Positions 10,815 through 23,092 of a DNA stretch of 64,000 nt are shown piece by piece (within the stretch, counting starts at the first letter, position 1; each line of letters starts with the position of its first letter). Source of the DNA: Oscheius tipulae (Eukaryota; Nematoda; Chromadorea; Rhabditida; Rhabditidae); assembly GCA_037178975.1 (NCBI GenBank), contig JASJZH010000004.1, positions 4,960,001-5,024,000 on the forward strand, read 5' to 3'. The position numbers were made by a program, and so were the translations under genes. A model generated the notes under the pieces. It searched no databases. It worked only from the letters and a program-made list of their open reading frames with translations, and had not been told where the DNA came from.

Positions 10815-13538
10815 CCCGGCCAGGTCATTCAGTTATATCTGTATAATGAAGTTTTTGATTCTATCCTTGCTCTCATGAGATCAAACAGCTCTTTTCCTCA
10901 AACACTCACTCAAAGGTGTAGCTATAAGTTATGCTCCCTAATACAGGCTAGAAGGATTACTAATCTGTGTCGACAGACCAGTTCCATTCGATTAATTCAG
11001 GACTGTTGATTTGTATTCCTCTATAGTTTTATAGCATTGTGAACATTTCACAGTAGGACAAGTGTAGAATCATATGCCTTGACTTTCGTTCAAAATATCG
11101 TAAACAAGTTTTGAGAGCAAAAGGTATCTGCTGTCAGTTCCTCCTCCTCTCCCTGGTCTCCTGGTGTGCGACTTTGTTCGAAAAATGACATCATTCGCTT
11201 TGCCATAACCCATTCTAACTGCTCCCTCTTCTAATTAAACTTGGCGAATAATCCAAAAGGAAATTGGAGGAATCGGTTCTTGGGATGATTTCCGTGAAAA
11301 AGAGAGGCGGTGTGGGAGGACAAAAGTGTGCGCAGACCTTTTTAGTGTGACTTTTTATAGCGGCTGGCTGGTCGTGAGGCTGCTCGAGGCACACACTATT
11401 TGCTAGATGTTTTCTTCATGTTTTCGGCGTGACTCCTTCCGTCTGACTATCTCTGAGTTCTAAAAGTACACCAGACGTCCTATTTATTTCTTTATTTGTT
11501 ATTGTTTCCCACCTCCTTCATTCCCGGGGGGTTCTTTTCGAACTTCCACAGTAGTCAGATAAGAACATACTCATGACCGCTTTCTCCAGCGGTTCAGCCC
11601 TTTCCGACACTTCTTTTTTGATCTCACTCCTACGTAAGTCATGTTCCAAGATCCTCCCACGATATACAGATTGAGATAAAGAGTGAAAGACACCCATACA
11701 CTTCACTAGCCGAAAAGGACTGAGTCACACGGTTTCGCACCTGCTACCAAGCTTTTTGAGGCAAACCGAGCTCGAGTGCTATCAAGTGCTCTGAAGAAGT
11801 CACAAGACAGCTCGGGAGGTAGGTCAGTCGACCGATTAAGTCAACTAACGCTCATAATAATGGAACTGAAGAGATTTTTTTCGGTATTTGATGTCACACA
11901 TAAGCTAGGATAAAAACAGACATTGATTGCAGAGTCCAGACTCTGGCTGTCGGGACGAGAGAGTAACGTCGCCATGAGAGACCACAGAGTCCGGGGCTGA
12001 CAGAGAACTGAGAGGCAGTCTGGTGCCTCGTCAACCGCTCCCTAATTCATAGCAGTTTTTAACCTCACTTTTAATTATATTCATACCACAATTCAGCTCT
12101 GAGTCGAATCGTGGTTTCAAATCATGTTCAGTTCATTGTTTATGCAAAAAGTTGATAATTTATTTTCACTTTTTTATTTTGACAAACAACAAGTACTTGG
12201 CTTTTACCTTCGAAACCTTCTATTATCTGTTTCCACATCCTAATTTCAACATCGTTTTCACCATTGCTCTCTTGTTTTCATCCAGAAGACATTTCACTCC
12301 CCTTCAAAACATTCGTTTCTACTTTATCTGCTACTCGACAAGACTATATCGAAGTGAAGAAGTCAATTGACTCTCCGTATTTAGACAAAACGAGTACTTT
12401 TGCAGAGAGAGCTCCTTTTCCTGGTAATTGTGTTTGCCTTGGGAGTTCGGAGAGAGTTCCTATCGAAGTGACGTTGTAGCAACTTTGCTCAAAACTGCTC
12501 AAAACTGGAATCAATAGCATTTTTTGCATGTTCTATTGGCCGACGGCCGTTCCTGTCCCTCACCCAAATGTTGCGAGCACCCGCTCTCCGAAATCTTTTG
12601 CAGCAGCAGCAGCCGAATCAATACCAGGTGTTCTTTGCACTGAAGAGGCGATTTTGGGAGGTAAATGAGGCCCAACAGAGGCACAGAGAAACATGTTGCA
12701 GACCCTTATCTGCCCTTTTTCGTTGCAATATTGCCTTTCGTTGCAAGGAAATGTCGCAGAATCGGCTGCACTACTCACGCTTATCTTTATACACTTGTTG
12801 TTTTATCACCAAAATTGACTCTGGTTACATCTTCTAGAGAAAACCAGTCATCCTTGACAGCTTAGTCTTTCGGAAACCCAGAAAACATCGGCAGATATTA
12901 AACCCAGGTTGCGCCCAGCGTGCTATACCTTACGAGCTGCTCATATTGAAAGAGAGACAGGCTGACACCGATGCACTGTAGTGAGAGAAAGAGGGAGCCT
13001 TCTCAGTTCTGTTGGAATTCCAAAATCCTCAATAGTCCTATTGTTTCTAAATATCTCTTTGTAAAAGTTCTGTTTCCAATAAAACTGTTTTTGCTGCAAG
13101 CACTCGCAAAAGTCTGTAAATTCGAAAGTACAAAGTCACTCTGGCTTTCTGGGACCGTCGAGGCTAGTTCTGTGGGTTCTGGAAGCATTTCCACTTTTTC
13201 TCTGTTACGCCCCCCCAGTCCTTCGATACTCACTCTCTTTCTGTTCTGTATTAGTTTTTACAGTAGGAAAGAGTGAGACTGACAATCAATATAAAAAAGA
13301 TCTTTCGGAGTCACCAGTCTGGGTCATATGATCCGTGATCCTGTCCAAATCCATGACTCTATCTGACACCGAAACTATTGATTTCCTTGATTTTTTTTCT
13401 CTGCCCAGGTCGCTTCTAGTCGCTTTTTTACAGATGGCTGTATGCTGATGCCAATCGTTGCGCGTAATATGGTAGAAGAGTCTTCTTCCACCATTTCGCT
13501 ACAACTTAATCTCCTTCTACGCCTGTCTTCCTGTTAAA
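10815..13538. other. Intergenic 2.7 kb, no firm gene
   Basis: No open frame here has introns, motifs or composition like the neighbours. The least unlikely is ATG 12568 (MLRAPALRNLLQQQQPNQYQ), which ends at a GTGTTC that could be a donor; it might be an alternative 5' exon for the WNK gene, but nothing supports that beyond position. The block before 13539 is pyrimidine-rich and probably the WNK promoter/5' UTR. Confidence 0.4.
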
Positions 13539-16500
13539 ATGCCGGATACTCCCGCATCGAAGCCGCTCAAAAATGGACTAACCAAGACGACAAGTCCTCC
13601 TGGGCCTCCTCCTGCTCCTCCACCGCCTCCTACAACGGACAAGAAAAGAAAGGCGAATGTCAGACGAGTAGATGCACTTCATCCAACCAATGAATCGTAA
13701 GTATTTAGTGGGTGTGGGAACAGTTTTCGAAAGGGAGGAGGATCCCCGTGATCGTATTATGACTGATTTGTAATTCCAATACCATGCTACCGTTCACAAT
13801 TCCCGCCAAAGAACTCTCTCCTCTGTACTCACTAGATGAATGAACATTCCTAAAATTGTCGAGCCGAAGATCCGTCCTCGGTGAGATCTGAGAAATTGAG
13901 AGTCCTTTCCATAGTCGAATATTTTCAGAGCGAGCACATGGTTGACGGGCGAAGAACGAACTCGTCTCGAGGCTGTTCAACAGGATTGGCGTCGAAGTCG
14001 ACCGACAAAGGTCCGTCCAACTCCACAACATGACCATCACCTTGGCACCGAAAAGGTTTGTTCGTTTCTCCTTTTGATTTCCGATCGCACGTGTCGCGCC
14101 AATGAAATGGTCTTCATTTTGCTTTCAGCCGTGGACGAGAAAACGCGAGCCGAACGAGTCTGGAGGAACCTTTTCCCCGCAGCCGGGTCATCTGGTACAC
14201 AAGCGTCTGTCTGAAGAGACCGCAACAGCCGTCTTCTCACCCGAAAAAGCCGCTGGGACCATACTCCGTGAGAAGATCAATGCTGACGGAGTTTTTGAGA
14301 GACACAGGTCCGTTCTACTGATTTAAAACTTCACTTCTGTATATAACTTTGTGAAGAAAGTGCTTCTCAGTTCTATTTCGGGTTAGCAACCGGTTTTGTG
14401 AGATGGGTCCAATGATTCTTACTCTCCTATCATAACCTTCAAAAACAAAAGAAAAACTTTTAGCCTGATGAAAATGTATGGCCTAAACTGACGCCCACGT
14501 GTGGCGCAAACGATTAGCATAAACTCGGGCTCTCCTAGTGTATTTTTGGCTGGGCCAGTGTTGATCGCGACTACTGGTATAATAAAATAGTTAGTCTTTA
14601 GTCTGTTTTGTTGCGAAAAGGTAATGGCTGCGCACACGTGCTAGAAGCCGGTCTTCACGTCACTTTTTGTAGGTGTTGACGGTCGAGTGAGAAGGGGTTT
14701 GAGAGAAGAGTAATAACAATCTCTTGCAGATTGGTAAGGCTTGAAAGAGGTGCAGGATTCGAATCGACGCTCTCGGAGAGACCAGTCACACCGATTATCG
14801 AAGCAACGTCAGCAGAACCGAAAGAGACGGATCGCGAAGAAGAAGAGCAAAAAGTGAAAGATGCCATCGAATTTGACGAGGATTTTGATTCGCAAGAAAA
14901 GCCCATTGACAGGAGTCCGCAGAATCGGTTTCTCAAGTTTGACGAAGAGTTGGGAAGAGGCTCTTTCAAGACGGTCTTTCGCGGATTGGACACAGAGACA
15001 GGAGTCGCGGTGGCCTGGTGTGAGCTGCAGGACAGCAAGTTGAACAAGGCCGAAAGACAGCGCTTTCGAGAAGAAGCCGAGATGCTCAAGGACCTCCAAC
15101 ATCCGAATATTGTACGCTTCTACGACTACTGGGAAAGAATAGAATATGGCGGTAAGCGAAAGTACATCGTCTTGGTAACGGAGCTGATGACCAGTGGAAC
15201 TCTGAAAATGTATCTCAAACGTTTCAAAAGGATCAACATCAAGGTTGTTCTCTTTACTTTGATACATCAATAGCCGAAAGTTTAGGTTCTGAAGTCGTGG
15301 TGTCGTCAGATCCTTAAAGGACTGTCTTTCCTGCATTCTAGAAACCCCCCAGTCATTCACCGAGATCTGAAATGCGACAACATCTTCATTACGGGAACCA
15401 CGGGTAGTGTCAAAATTGGAGATCTCGGTCTGGCCACGCTCAAGAACAAGTCCTATGCCAAAAGTGTCATCGGTACGTTCTCTCTCATCCGTCAATGTTT
15501 ATTGGCACATCTGTCTCTCTCCGGAAGAAAGAATCTGTTCGCCATCAGCTGTGACGGCAGTGATCATGTGCCGGCCTCCTGACCAAACACTCGCAAATTC
15601 GCAACTGTCGCGAGGGCGCTTTGCGGGGGGGGGGAAAGAGCACGTATTATGCGTGAACTGCACGTGGCGATATGGAAAAAAGATTTTAGGTACTCCCGAG
15701 TTCATGGCCCCGGAGATGTACGAGGAAATGTATGACGAGAGTGTTGATGTCTACGCCTTCGGAATGTGTCTTCTGGAGATGGTGACTGGTGAATATCCCT
15801 ACTCGGAGTGTCAATTTCCTGCCCAAATCTATCGGAAAGTTACCACTGTATGTTTTCGATACAATTCATTTTCATATGCAACTTGTTTAGGGAGTGAAGC
15901 CGGAATGTTTCAACCGGATCCCTCAACAGTACCCGGAGATCAAAGAGATCATCGATCGGTGTATTCGAGTCCGTCGAGAAGAACGTAGTACGGTCAAGCA
16001 GCTTCTGAATGACGATTTCTTCATTCCGGAAGAGCTGATCGGCATTCGAGTGGAGATCAAGAACCGAGACGTCGACTTGGAAAATCTCAACTCGGAGATC
16101 CAGATGCAGTTGCGAGTGTTTGACGAGAAGAAGAGAAAACAGTACCGATTCAAAGAGAATGAGGGCCTACAGTTCGCATTCGACATTGAGAACGATACAG
16201 CTGAGGAAGTGGTACAGCAGATGATCGAACAACAGCACATCCCCGACGAGGACATGAAGATGATCACGAAACTCATCAAGGACAAAATTGAAGGATTCAA
16301 AAGAGATCGTGAGTTTCGACTGAATGAACTACAGCGACAGAGAGACGAAGAGGCACGAATAAAGGAGGAACAAGAGATCAAAGAGGAGTTGAAAGCAAGA
16401 CAATGTGCCAAGGAGAAGGCTGCTCAAGAAGCTCTGGAACAACAGAACAAGGTTCTACAGGAGACGCAGACTGCTCCCTCGCCGCAACCTCAGTCTCAAC

Positions 16501-19345
16501 CTCCACCTCAACCTCAACCACAGTCTCAGCCTCAGCCACAGCCACAGTCTCAGCTTCAGCCTCAACCACAGTCTCAATCACAACAACGGCAGCAGCCACA
16601 GCCTACGACTCTGACTGAAATAACCCCACCAACACAATTACCGGCTCCCATTGTCTCAACATTATCAGAAGAACCGGCTCCTGTGGTATTATCTATTTCT
16701 ACGTAACAAATATTCTTGATTCAGGTGACAACACCAAGTGAGGAACAGGCCGACGGGACTCTCGAGGACAAGAAAAAAACTAAACGGAAGATCACGATCG
16801 AGATTCTAAAGGTGGATGAGACACAGGACAAGCCTCTCGTCTCATGTAAGCTGGACACTGCCCACAAGACGGTCACTTTTCAATTTGCTCCCGGGTCCGA
16901 CAAGCCGTCTGATATTGCTGAAAAACTGGTTAGTTTACCCTGCAGAATATAGTTCGATTGATCAATTTTAAGCTGGAAGAAAACTGTCTGTCGCCCCATC
17001 ATGTGGCCGTGGTTCAAGATCAATTGGATAAAGTTATCAAGCTTGTGAACACGACACCGAACAAAGGAATTGGATCCAAGTTGACGAGTGTCGTTGAAAT
17101 ACAAGCAGTAGCTGCTCCCTCGCCTACTCTTCCTCCTTCCCAAACAGCTCCGAATCTTCTTCCGTCCGTCTCTGCGTCTTCGCCATCTCCTTCGACCGAG
17201 GCCAAGTCAGCTGAACCAACTCCGATTGCTGTATCTGCACAAACTCTCACCCAAGAAACAGTTCCAGCGTCAGTAGTTGCTCCCTCTGTGCCCATTCCGA
17301 CGCAGCCACCGGTCAGTTTTTACTCTATAACTCGTTCATATAAATTATTGTAGCAACCAATTGCAAATTCTGCTGTCGATCAAATGACGCGCAGTGTGGA
17401 CAGTCAGTTGCCCATGGAACCAGCCGTTACTAGCCCAATTCCGGCATCTTCTTCTGTCCAATCTCTTTCTGGAACGTCTACCACACAGACTGCGCCCAAA
17501 CTGTCAAGGTTCCAGGTAAGATTATTTCTCTCGAATGATACCAACTCGAACATTCAGGTGACACCATCTACTGTGACAACAGTTACGCCTGCCCCAGCAC
17601 CGCCTCCACCAATTGCCGTGGTTACGGAGCCAACTCCCCAGACGCCAGCCCAGTTAACAGCCCCTACGTCCATTTCCAGCGGATCGTCTCCTTCAAATAC
17701 GGCTCATTCGAACATGTCGTCGGTGACGAGTAATTCCAGTACCGGGAGTCGATTCAAGGTAAGATTTCGGAGCTTGTCATCTTCTAGTTGAACATTTTAG
17801 GTGCAGCCAGTTGCTCCTCTAAATCTTGGTGCTCTTTCGGTCGAATCCGGCTTTTCTTCGTCCACCTCGACTCACACGGAGGCCAGCCTGACCAGCATTG
17901 CTTCTTCAATACCCACTCCTCAATCTGTCGGCGTTCCCACGGGCAAGCCTTCAGCAGCATCGCCATCTTTATCGGCACAAGTTTCCCAGAATCTCGATCC
18001 TCTGTCGAAGTTGGAAAGCGAGTTGAGGAAAGTGAGCGGTGTGAGCACAGTCTCTGCAGCAGGACCATCAATGCATCCGCCTATACCCGAGTCGATGACT
18101 AACTCTATTCAACAGACGACGAATGTGGCGACTGGGCTAACTCACGTCAACGGAACAGTCTCAGTCCATGGAAACGCACATCATGCCGGACCATCCAGTC
18201 TGCCTCATACGCCTGCTCATTCGGGAGAAGTTACAACCAATTTGGCCGAATTGACGGAAAAACTGGCAGTGTTGAGCAGGCAACGAGACGAGGAGAACAG
18301 TTCCACTCAGACGACGGCCAGTGGTCCGGAAGACATTCATGTGGACACGTTGAATGGACTGGCACAAGCACTGCAGAAAGTCATCAATCCGGAGGCAAGA
18401 GAACCGACACCTTCTTTGTTCTCTGAATCGAATGGAGGCAGGACAACTCCGCCAACTGTCATGTCTGTTCCGGACTTGCAACATCACGAAGAACACGTAT
18501 GTTTTTGTCCTAACTTTGCTTCGCCGTCCTATCTGTGCTGTGGTTTTGTTCATCTAATTTCATCGCATAACCTGTGTGTTTCTCTAGCATCTCGGTGGTG
18601 GCGTCGTCCTATCTGCTTCGGACGAGTCTCTGTCGACGGAGGGTCCAGACGGCTTGGCTTTTTCCCAAACTGCACCGGATCTCCGACGAGGCGGCAACGA
18701 GTTGGCGACTCTCGGTAGTCTGGAGAATGCTCTTTCCTCTACTCTGGGAACAACGATCAGAACCACGAACACGGCCTCCGAACAAGCAATGTTCCATCTG
18801 GGCACCCCACCTCTTCTCAGTCCCTATCCTACGTCTGAGTCTGAGTTTGACCAGGTGTTTATTGGCTTTCACTCATCGCAGTCTCTTCCACACCTAACAT
18901 TCAAACAGCAATTTTTAGATGGACGAGGACGATGAAGAAGAGGACCCCGACGTGGCTGAGATGATCGTTCGTCATCGTACCCAAATGAGGCAGCTTCGAG
19001 AACAACAACGATCCGAGTTGGAGGCTTTGAGAACGAAAAAACGGATAGGAAGAGCTGCGACTTTGCACCCTGGGGAGGCCCAAGGATTACCAGTTCCACC
19101 GTCGTCTCTCTCACTTCCAGCCAGTCCTCCTGCTGTTCCTACTGATGTGAGATTTCGATCTCGATATTGGAACGTCAAACTCTTTTCAGAAAACCCTTCT
19201 TTCGCCTGGTCGAAGTCGAGTAGGAGATGGGGAAGCGCTGGCCGCCCAGCCTCTCCAACTCTCTCCGTCCTCTTCCTATCTCAAATTAGCTCCAGTTCCC
19301 AACAGATCACGAGACAACAACTCGGCTCCTCCTCGACCGACATAA
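13539..19345 (+). CDS. wnk-1: WNK (with-no-lysine) protein kinase
   Basis: Ser/Thr kinase that senses chloride/osmotic state and activates SPAK/OSR1 (GCK-3 in nematodes). Fifteen exons join in frame: 13539-13696, 13929-14055, 14129-14307, 14730-15243, 15286-15472, 15690-15847, 15891-16685, 16725-16928, 16973-17311, 17354-17515, 17558-17758, 17801-18496, 18588-18854, 18919-19146, 19190-19345; 1456 aa. The diagnostic subdomain-I lysine is present ([11 protein letters not shown], near residue 235) while the usual beta-3 lysine is Cys (VAVAWCELQ). [18 protein letters not shown] and [13 protein letters not shown] follow. After the kinase comes an OSR1-C/PF2-like autoinhibitory domain ([18 protein letters not shown]), a Pro/Gln repeat, a second PF2-like domain ([13 protein letters not shown]), two RFxV motifs (RFQV, RFKV) and a conserved C-terminal HQ-type coiled segment ([20 protein letters not shown]). 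Intron 3 is long (422 nt); intron 5 holds a run of ten G at 15625-15634. Confidence 0.97.
16474..16602 (+). repeat. In-frame CCTCAR/CARYCW minisatellite coding Pro-Gln-Ser repeats
   Basis: Inside WNK exon 7, about 125 bp of degenerate 6-mers (variants of CCTCAG, CCACAG, TCTCAG) encode a PQPQSQ-type linker between the first PF2-like domain and the rest of the tail. Length variation between strains would be expected. Confidence 0.8.
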
Positions 19346-20266
19346 CTTTTTGTAGGTTCTTTTTTCCTTTGAAACAATCCGAATGATTCTAGTTTCCTGG
19401 CTCTAAGAGTACTCGTCTGACACAATCCGGTGATATATTTATATGGTGGTTCCACCACACGGGTCACAAAATAAACTAGCTTACAAGCCACCTACCAGCC
19501 GCCTGCACGAGTCTTCCTACCCCGTTGCTTTCTTCGTCACATCAACGCTATGCTCATCTTCTATAATAAACAACTATTCACCCTGGTGCTCCCTTTATGT
19601 TGTTTCATGTTCACAATGAGTTTCATTCAGTCTCGGGTTAAATCTGTTTCAACAAGAATGAGTGCAATTTTTATTGGTTCTTTGTGATTTCTCAGTCCTC
19701 CTTCGCAGTGCACTTCTCGGTCGAATTGACGGACATCTAGGTTCCTTTCGTAGCCGACGTAGTCTTTCTTCTCGTCGTGAGAACTGCTTCGATGGCCAGC
19801 CATTAGCATCATCAGAACTCCGTAGACTCTGCTTGACAGAAGGTCCAGAATGTCCCGTTGCTTCTTTGCTGTTTCCTGTTATGCAGCTGAGTCGATGCTC
19901 CTCGGAACAGCCTGCTTCGTGGAGGGCGAATCCGGGGCCTTCTTTGTCTTTTTCGAGCCATAGAGGATCAGAAATTGGTATGGCATCGGTAGAAAGAAGA
20001 CGGCAATCGACATCATCTCCCCAGCTGGAAGACAATTTGATTCCTATATATCGCTCTCGTTTCATGAAACTCAGTGATAATAAAACATGGAAGCACTTTC
20101 GATAACAGGATGTTCTTTGCAATGGCATCACCCGACTACTGAAACTAGTTTGCAAGATAAAAATCGATCGACCACCGCTTCTACTGCAACCTCGGTTTAC
20201 AAGATCAGTTCGATAGAGGTCACTTAGCTTGCCTTTTTCTTTCTGTTCTTATCAGTTTGCTCAGCC
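19346..20266 (+). other. WNK 3' flank with an unassigned open stretch (19662-20105)
   Basis: AATAAA-like sites around 19562 suggest the WNK 3' end. From about 19662 to 20105 the plus strand is open for 147 codons without an ATG start and the minus strand is open over 19649-20155 too. The plus reading (ALLGRIDGHLGSFRSRRSLS, later IGMASVERRRQSTSSPQL) looks more protein-like and is preceded by possible acceptors (TTTCTCAG, TTCGCAG at about 19690-19703). It could be an alternative terminal exon of WNK or an exon of an unrecognised gene. No family recognised. Confidence 0.3.
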
Positions 20267-21589
20267 ATGAACAAAGACGAGGTCAAGATTCTTTTTGGCT
20301 GTGTTGGAGCCTCGTTTGCTGCTTTCTTGGTCAGTTTTCTCCTTACTTTACCGCCAGATAGTTTCAGACATACAAGCAAGTGAAGAAATGGCTCGGCTCA
20401 CGGAAGGACGAATTTATACCCGTAGGAGTGATCAAACATTTGTACATTTATCCGGCCAAATCCTGCAAGCCGAAAGAGGTTATCTTATTTGTTGCATCTG
20501 AACCAAAAGAATTTCAGGTGTTCTCTTTCTATTGTGGACCGAAGGGACCACAGTGCGGTGAAATCAAAGATCGCCATTTCCAAGTCATAGACGGTAAAAA
20601 TGGGGTCTTTTGGACTGCCCGACAGAAGCCACAAATGGTAACCCCGTTCTCGGAACAGACCCTATACTAAAGTTAGGTTCTTATTGATGTCACAGTAGAG
20701 AGTGGTCACCTGCGTGTGACTCTACCCGACGGCCGGACAGACTCCATCAGTGTAGAGGACATCAGAAAGAAAAATGACGTCCGGAAGACGACGTGAGGGC
20801 TTCTGATACACTTGTATATCGGATAGACAGGTTGCACGGAAAGTTGAGGACGGACGGTTACGATTGTGGCGACGGTATATCTGCCTTGCTGAGTGACTTT
20901 CTCGGGGAGTCCGACACTCGCATGGTCATGTACTCTGATGAACTCTTTACGGAAAGAGTGTGCAAACCAGAAGAATCTTGGTGGATGAATAATTCAGTTC
21001 CCAAAAGAGTCGACAACGTAGCCTACCAGGATTTGGCTCCTTACGTAAGCACAATATCCTTTCATACGAAAAAATTCCAGATGATCCAAACAGAAGGCTC
21101 TCTCCGAGACTTGAACTCCCGACTAGAAGAGGATGTGGGACGCTGTCTAACTCTAAATCAAACCAGTTGTTCAGGTGGGACAGCTGAATTTCCGTCCGTG
21201 CATTGTGGTGGACAAGTGCGAAGCCTGGAGCGAGGATATCTGGTCTGATTTGAGGATCGGAGATGTGGAATTGCAGTGCTTCAAACCCTGTACTCGGTAC
21301 ATCATAGCCTCTGTTCTATACTGAAAGATACTTTAGTTGTGTACTAACTACTGTTAATCCTAAAAGTGGGCAGAAGGATCCAGGAATGCAGCCCTTGAAG
21401 AAACTTCGTGAGTTCCGACTTGCTCCCGAAGGACCAATGCGCAAAGACTTCAAAGATATGCCCATTTTTGGTGTAAACGCAGGTCTGACCAAGAGAGTAG
21501 GTAGTCAAATGTCTCTTTTATGGAATTTTTAGGGGTACATCCACGAGGGTCAGGTCGTCTACGCTCGCTACAAGCCTTCCATCTGGTGA
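20267..21589 (+). CDS. MTARC: mARC-like molybdoenzyme (MOSC domain), copy 2
   Basis: Same family as the copy at 6.3-7.6 kb. Nine exons: 20267-20329, 20368-20478, 20518-20637, 20677-20792, 20831-21044, 21081-21134, 21175-21296, 21337-21496, 21533-21589; 338 aa. N-terminal anchor helix ILFGCVGASFAAFL is followed by YKQVKKWLG and the MOSC start IPVGVIKHLYIYPAKSC. Further marks are TDGYDCGDGISALLSDFL, MIQTEGSLRDLNSRL, RPCIVVDKCEAWSEDIWSDL and PCTRCVLTTVNPKSG, which contains the predicted Mo-ligand Cys. Ends GYIHEGQVVYARYKPSIW. Copy 3 begins 123 bp downstream on the same strand, so the two arose by tandem duplication and might be co-transcribed. Confidence 0.93.
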
Positions 21590-21711
21590 ACTGTGATAAG
21601 ATCATTCCACTATCTTTTTCAATGAAGCGCTAAAATGATGATAACACGTGGTTTCTAGTCCAACATATTAATGATTTTCTCCGACAATCGAGTCGTTCTG
21701 TCTAGTCTCAA

Positions 21712-23003
21712 ATGTTCAATTATCGTCAAGAGTGGCCGGCTCTTCTTGGTTCTCTCGGTCTCGGATTCTTGACCTATCACGTGTGTTTACCAATATTGTT
21801 AGTCTCTTTATCTGTTCCTATAGTTGGTCAAACATTTGAAGTCTTACTTCGACCATGCCAAAAAGCATGATCTTGTGCCAATTGGAGTGGTCCAGTCACT
21901 GTACATTTTCCCTCTGAAGTCCGGTAAAGGCCACAAGGTAATAGAGCGAAAACTTCAAATAGTAGCCAGTTTAGGTCTTCTCATTTTTCTGTGATTCACG
22001 AGGACCGAAGATTGGAGAGCTGAAAGACCGCGAGTTTCAGCTGGTCGACGGACTGACCGGAAACTTTTATTCTGCCCGGCAGAAGCCACAAATTGTAATC
22101 TTTCAAGGCTACCAAAACTAAAATCTTTTTTAAAGGTATTGATAGAAACGGATGTGAGAAACAACCATCTACATGTCAAAATACCTGGACATGTGGAAGT
22201 CGTCATCGATTTAGGGAAAGTGGGGAACAAGAACATTCGTCGTACATTGTAGGCAACTTGAATTAGTTCCAATTTCTTTCAGTTACAAAGGATTGAACGT
22301 CGACACTCTTGATTGTGGAGAGGAAGTTTCGAAGACACTGTCCCTCTTTCTCGAAGAATCTGACGTCCGTATGGTAATGTACGATGAGAATTTGTTCAAT
22401 GAGCGCGTTGTTCAATCGCATCCCCACTGGTGGAATAACAATAGAGTTCCAGAAAGACGAGACAAGGTTAGGTTGTAGACTTTAAAGACAAGTCTCTCTC
22501 AGGTAACCTTCCATGACTTCGCTCCCTATTTGATTCACACTGAGTCCTCTTTGAAAGACCTCAATTCTCGTCTTGTGGATCCTATCGAGCAAGAACAGAT
22601 GAGACCGGTGATTGTGGTGGATAAGTGTCCTGCGTATGACGAGGACAAGTGGAGCGAGCTACAGATAGGAGACGTCAAACTCCAAATGTATCTTCCTTGC
22701 TATCGGTATCTAGCTGAAAACTATCAGAAACTCCCGTTTTAGATGTATACTGACAACAATTGACCCAAAATGTGGGCAGAAACACATCGATTCGGAACCT
22801 TTGAAAATGATGCGATCCTACAGACTGACCTCTGGAAACATGCGCCAGCAGTTCAAAGAATCTCCTATTTTCGGTGTTTGTGCTGGACTGCTAGACAACA
22901 AATCAGTATGTTGACCTTCGACAATATAAGAGTTTAAGTTTAGGGCGGATACATTCACGAGGGACAGACAGTTTACGCACGCTACAAGCCTTCTGCCTTC
23001 TAA
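21712..23003 (+). CDS. MTARC: mARC-like molybdoenzyme (MOSC domain), copy 3
   Basis: Eight exons: 21712-21780, 21824-21937, 21975-22094, 22136-22248, 22283-22466, 22503-22705, 22743-22905, 22944-23003; 341 aa. Starts MFNYRQEWPALLGSLGLGFL (membrane anchor), then IGVVQSLYIFPLKSGKG, VDTLDCGEEVSKTLSLFLEE, LIHTESSLKDLNSRL, RPVIVVDKCPAYDEDKWSEL and PCYRCILTTIDPKCG with the predicted Mo-ligand Cys. Relative to copy 2 one intron (after the LNSRLEED position) is missing, so the RL-to-RP segment is a single exon. Its 3' end is only 90 bp from the 3' end of the DOT1-like gene on the other strand. Confidence 0.93.
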
Positions 23004-23092
23004 AACGTTGCCTCCATTGGACAGTTTCGAAAATTGAAGTACAAGTCTTCCGAAAAACAGTGTATGATTCAACGCAACAAATTAACGATCAA

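Noticed and set aside
12568..12837. ATG frame with CAG-repeat (LLQQQQPNQYQ) as a gene
   Set aside because: Only one exon-like block, no homology, no clear downstream partner; kept only as a possible alternative 5' exon.
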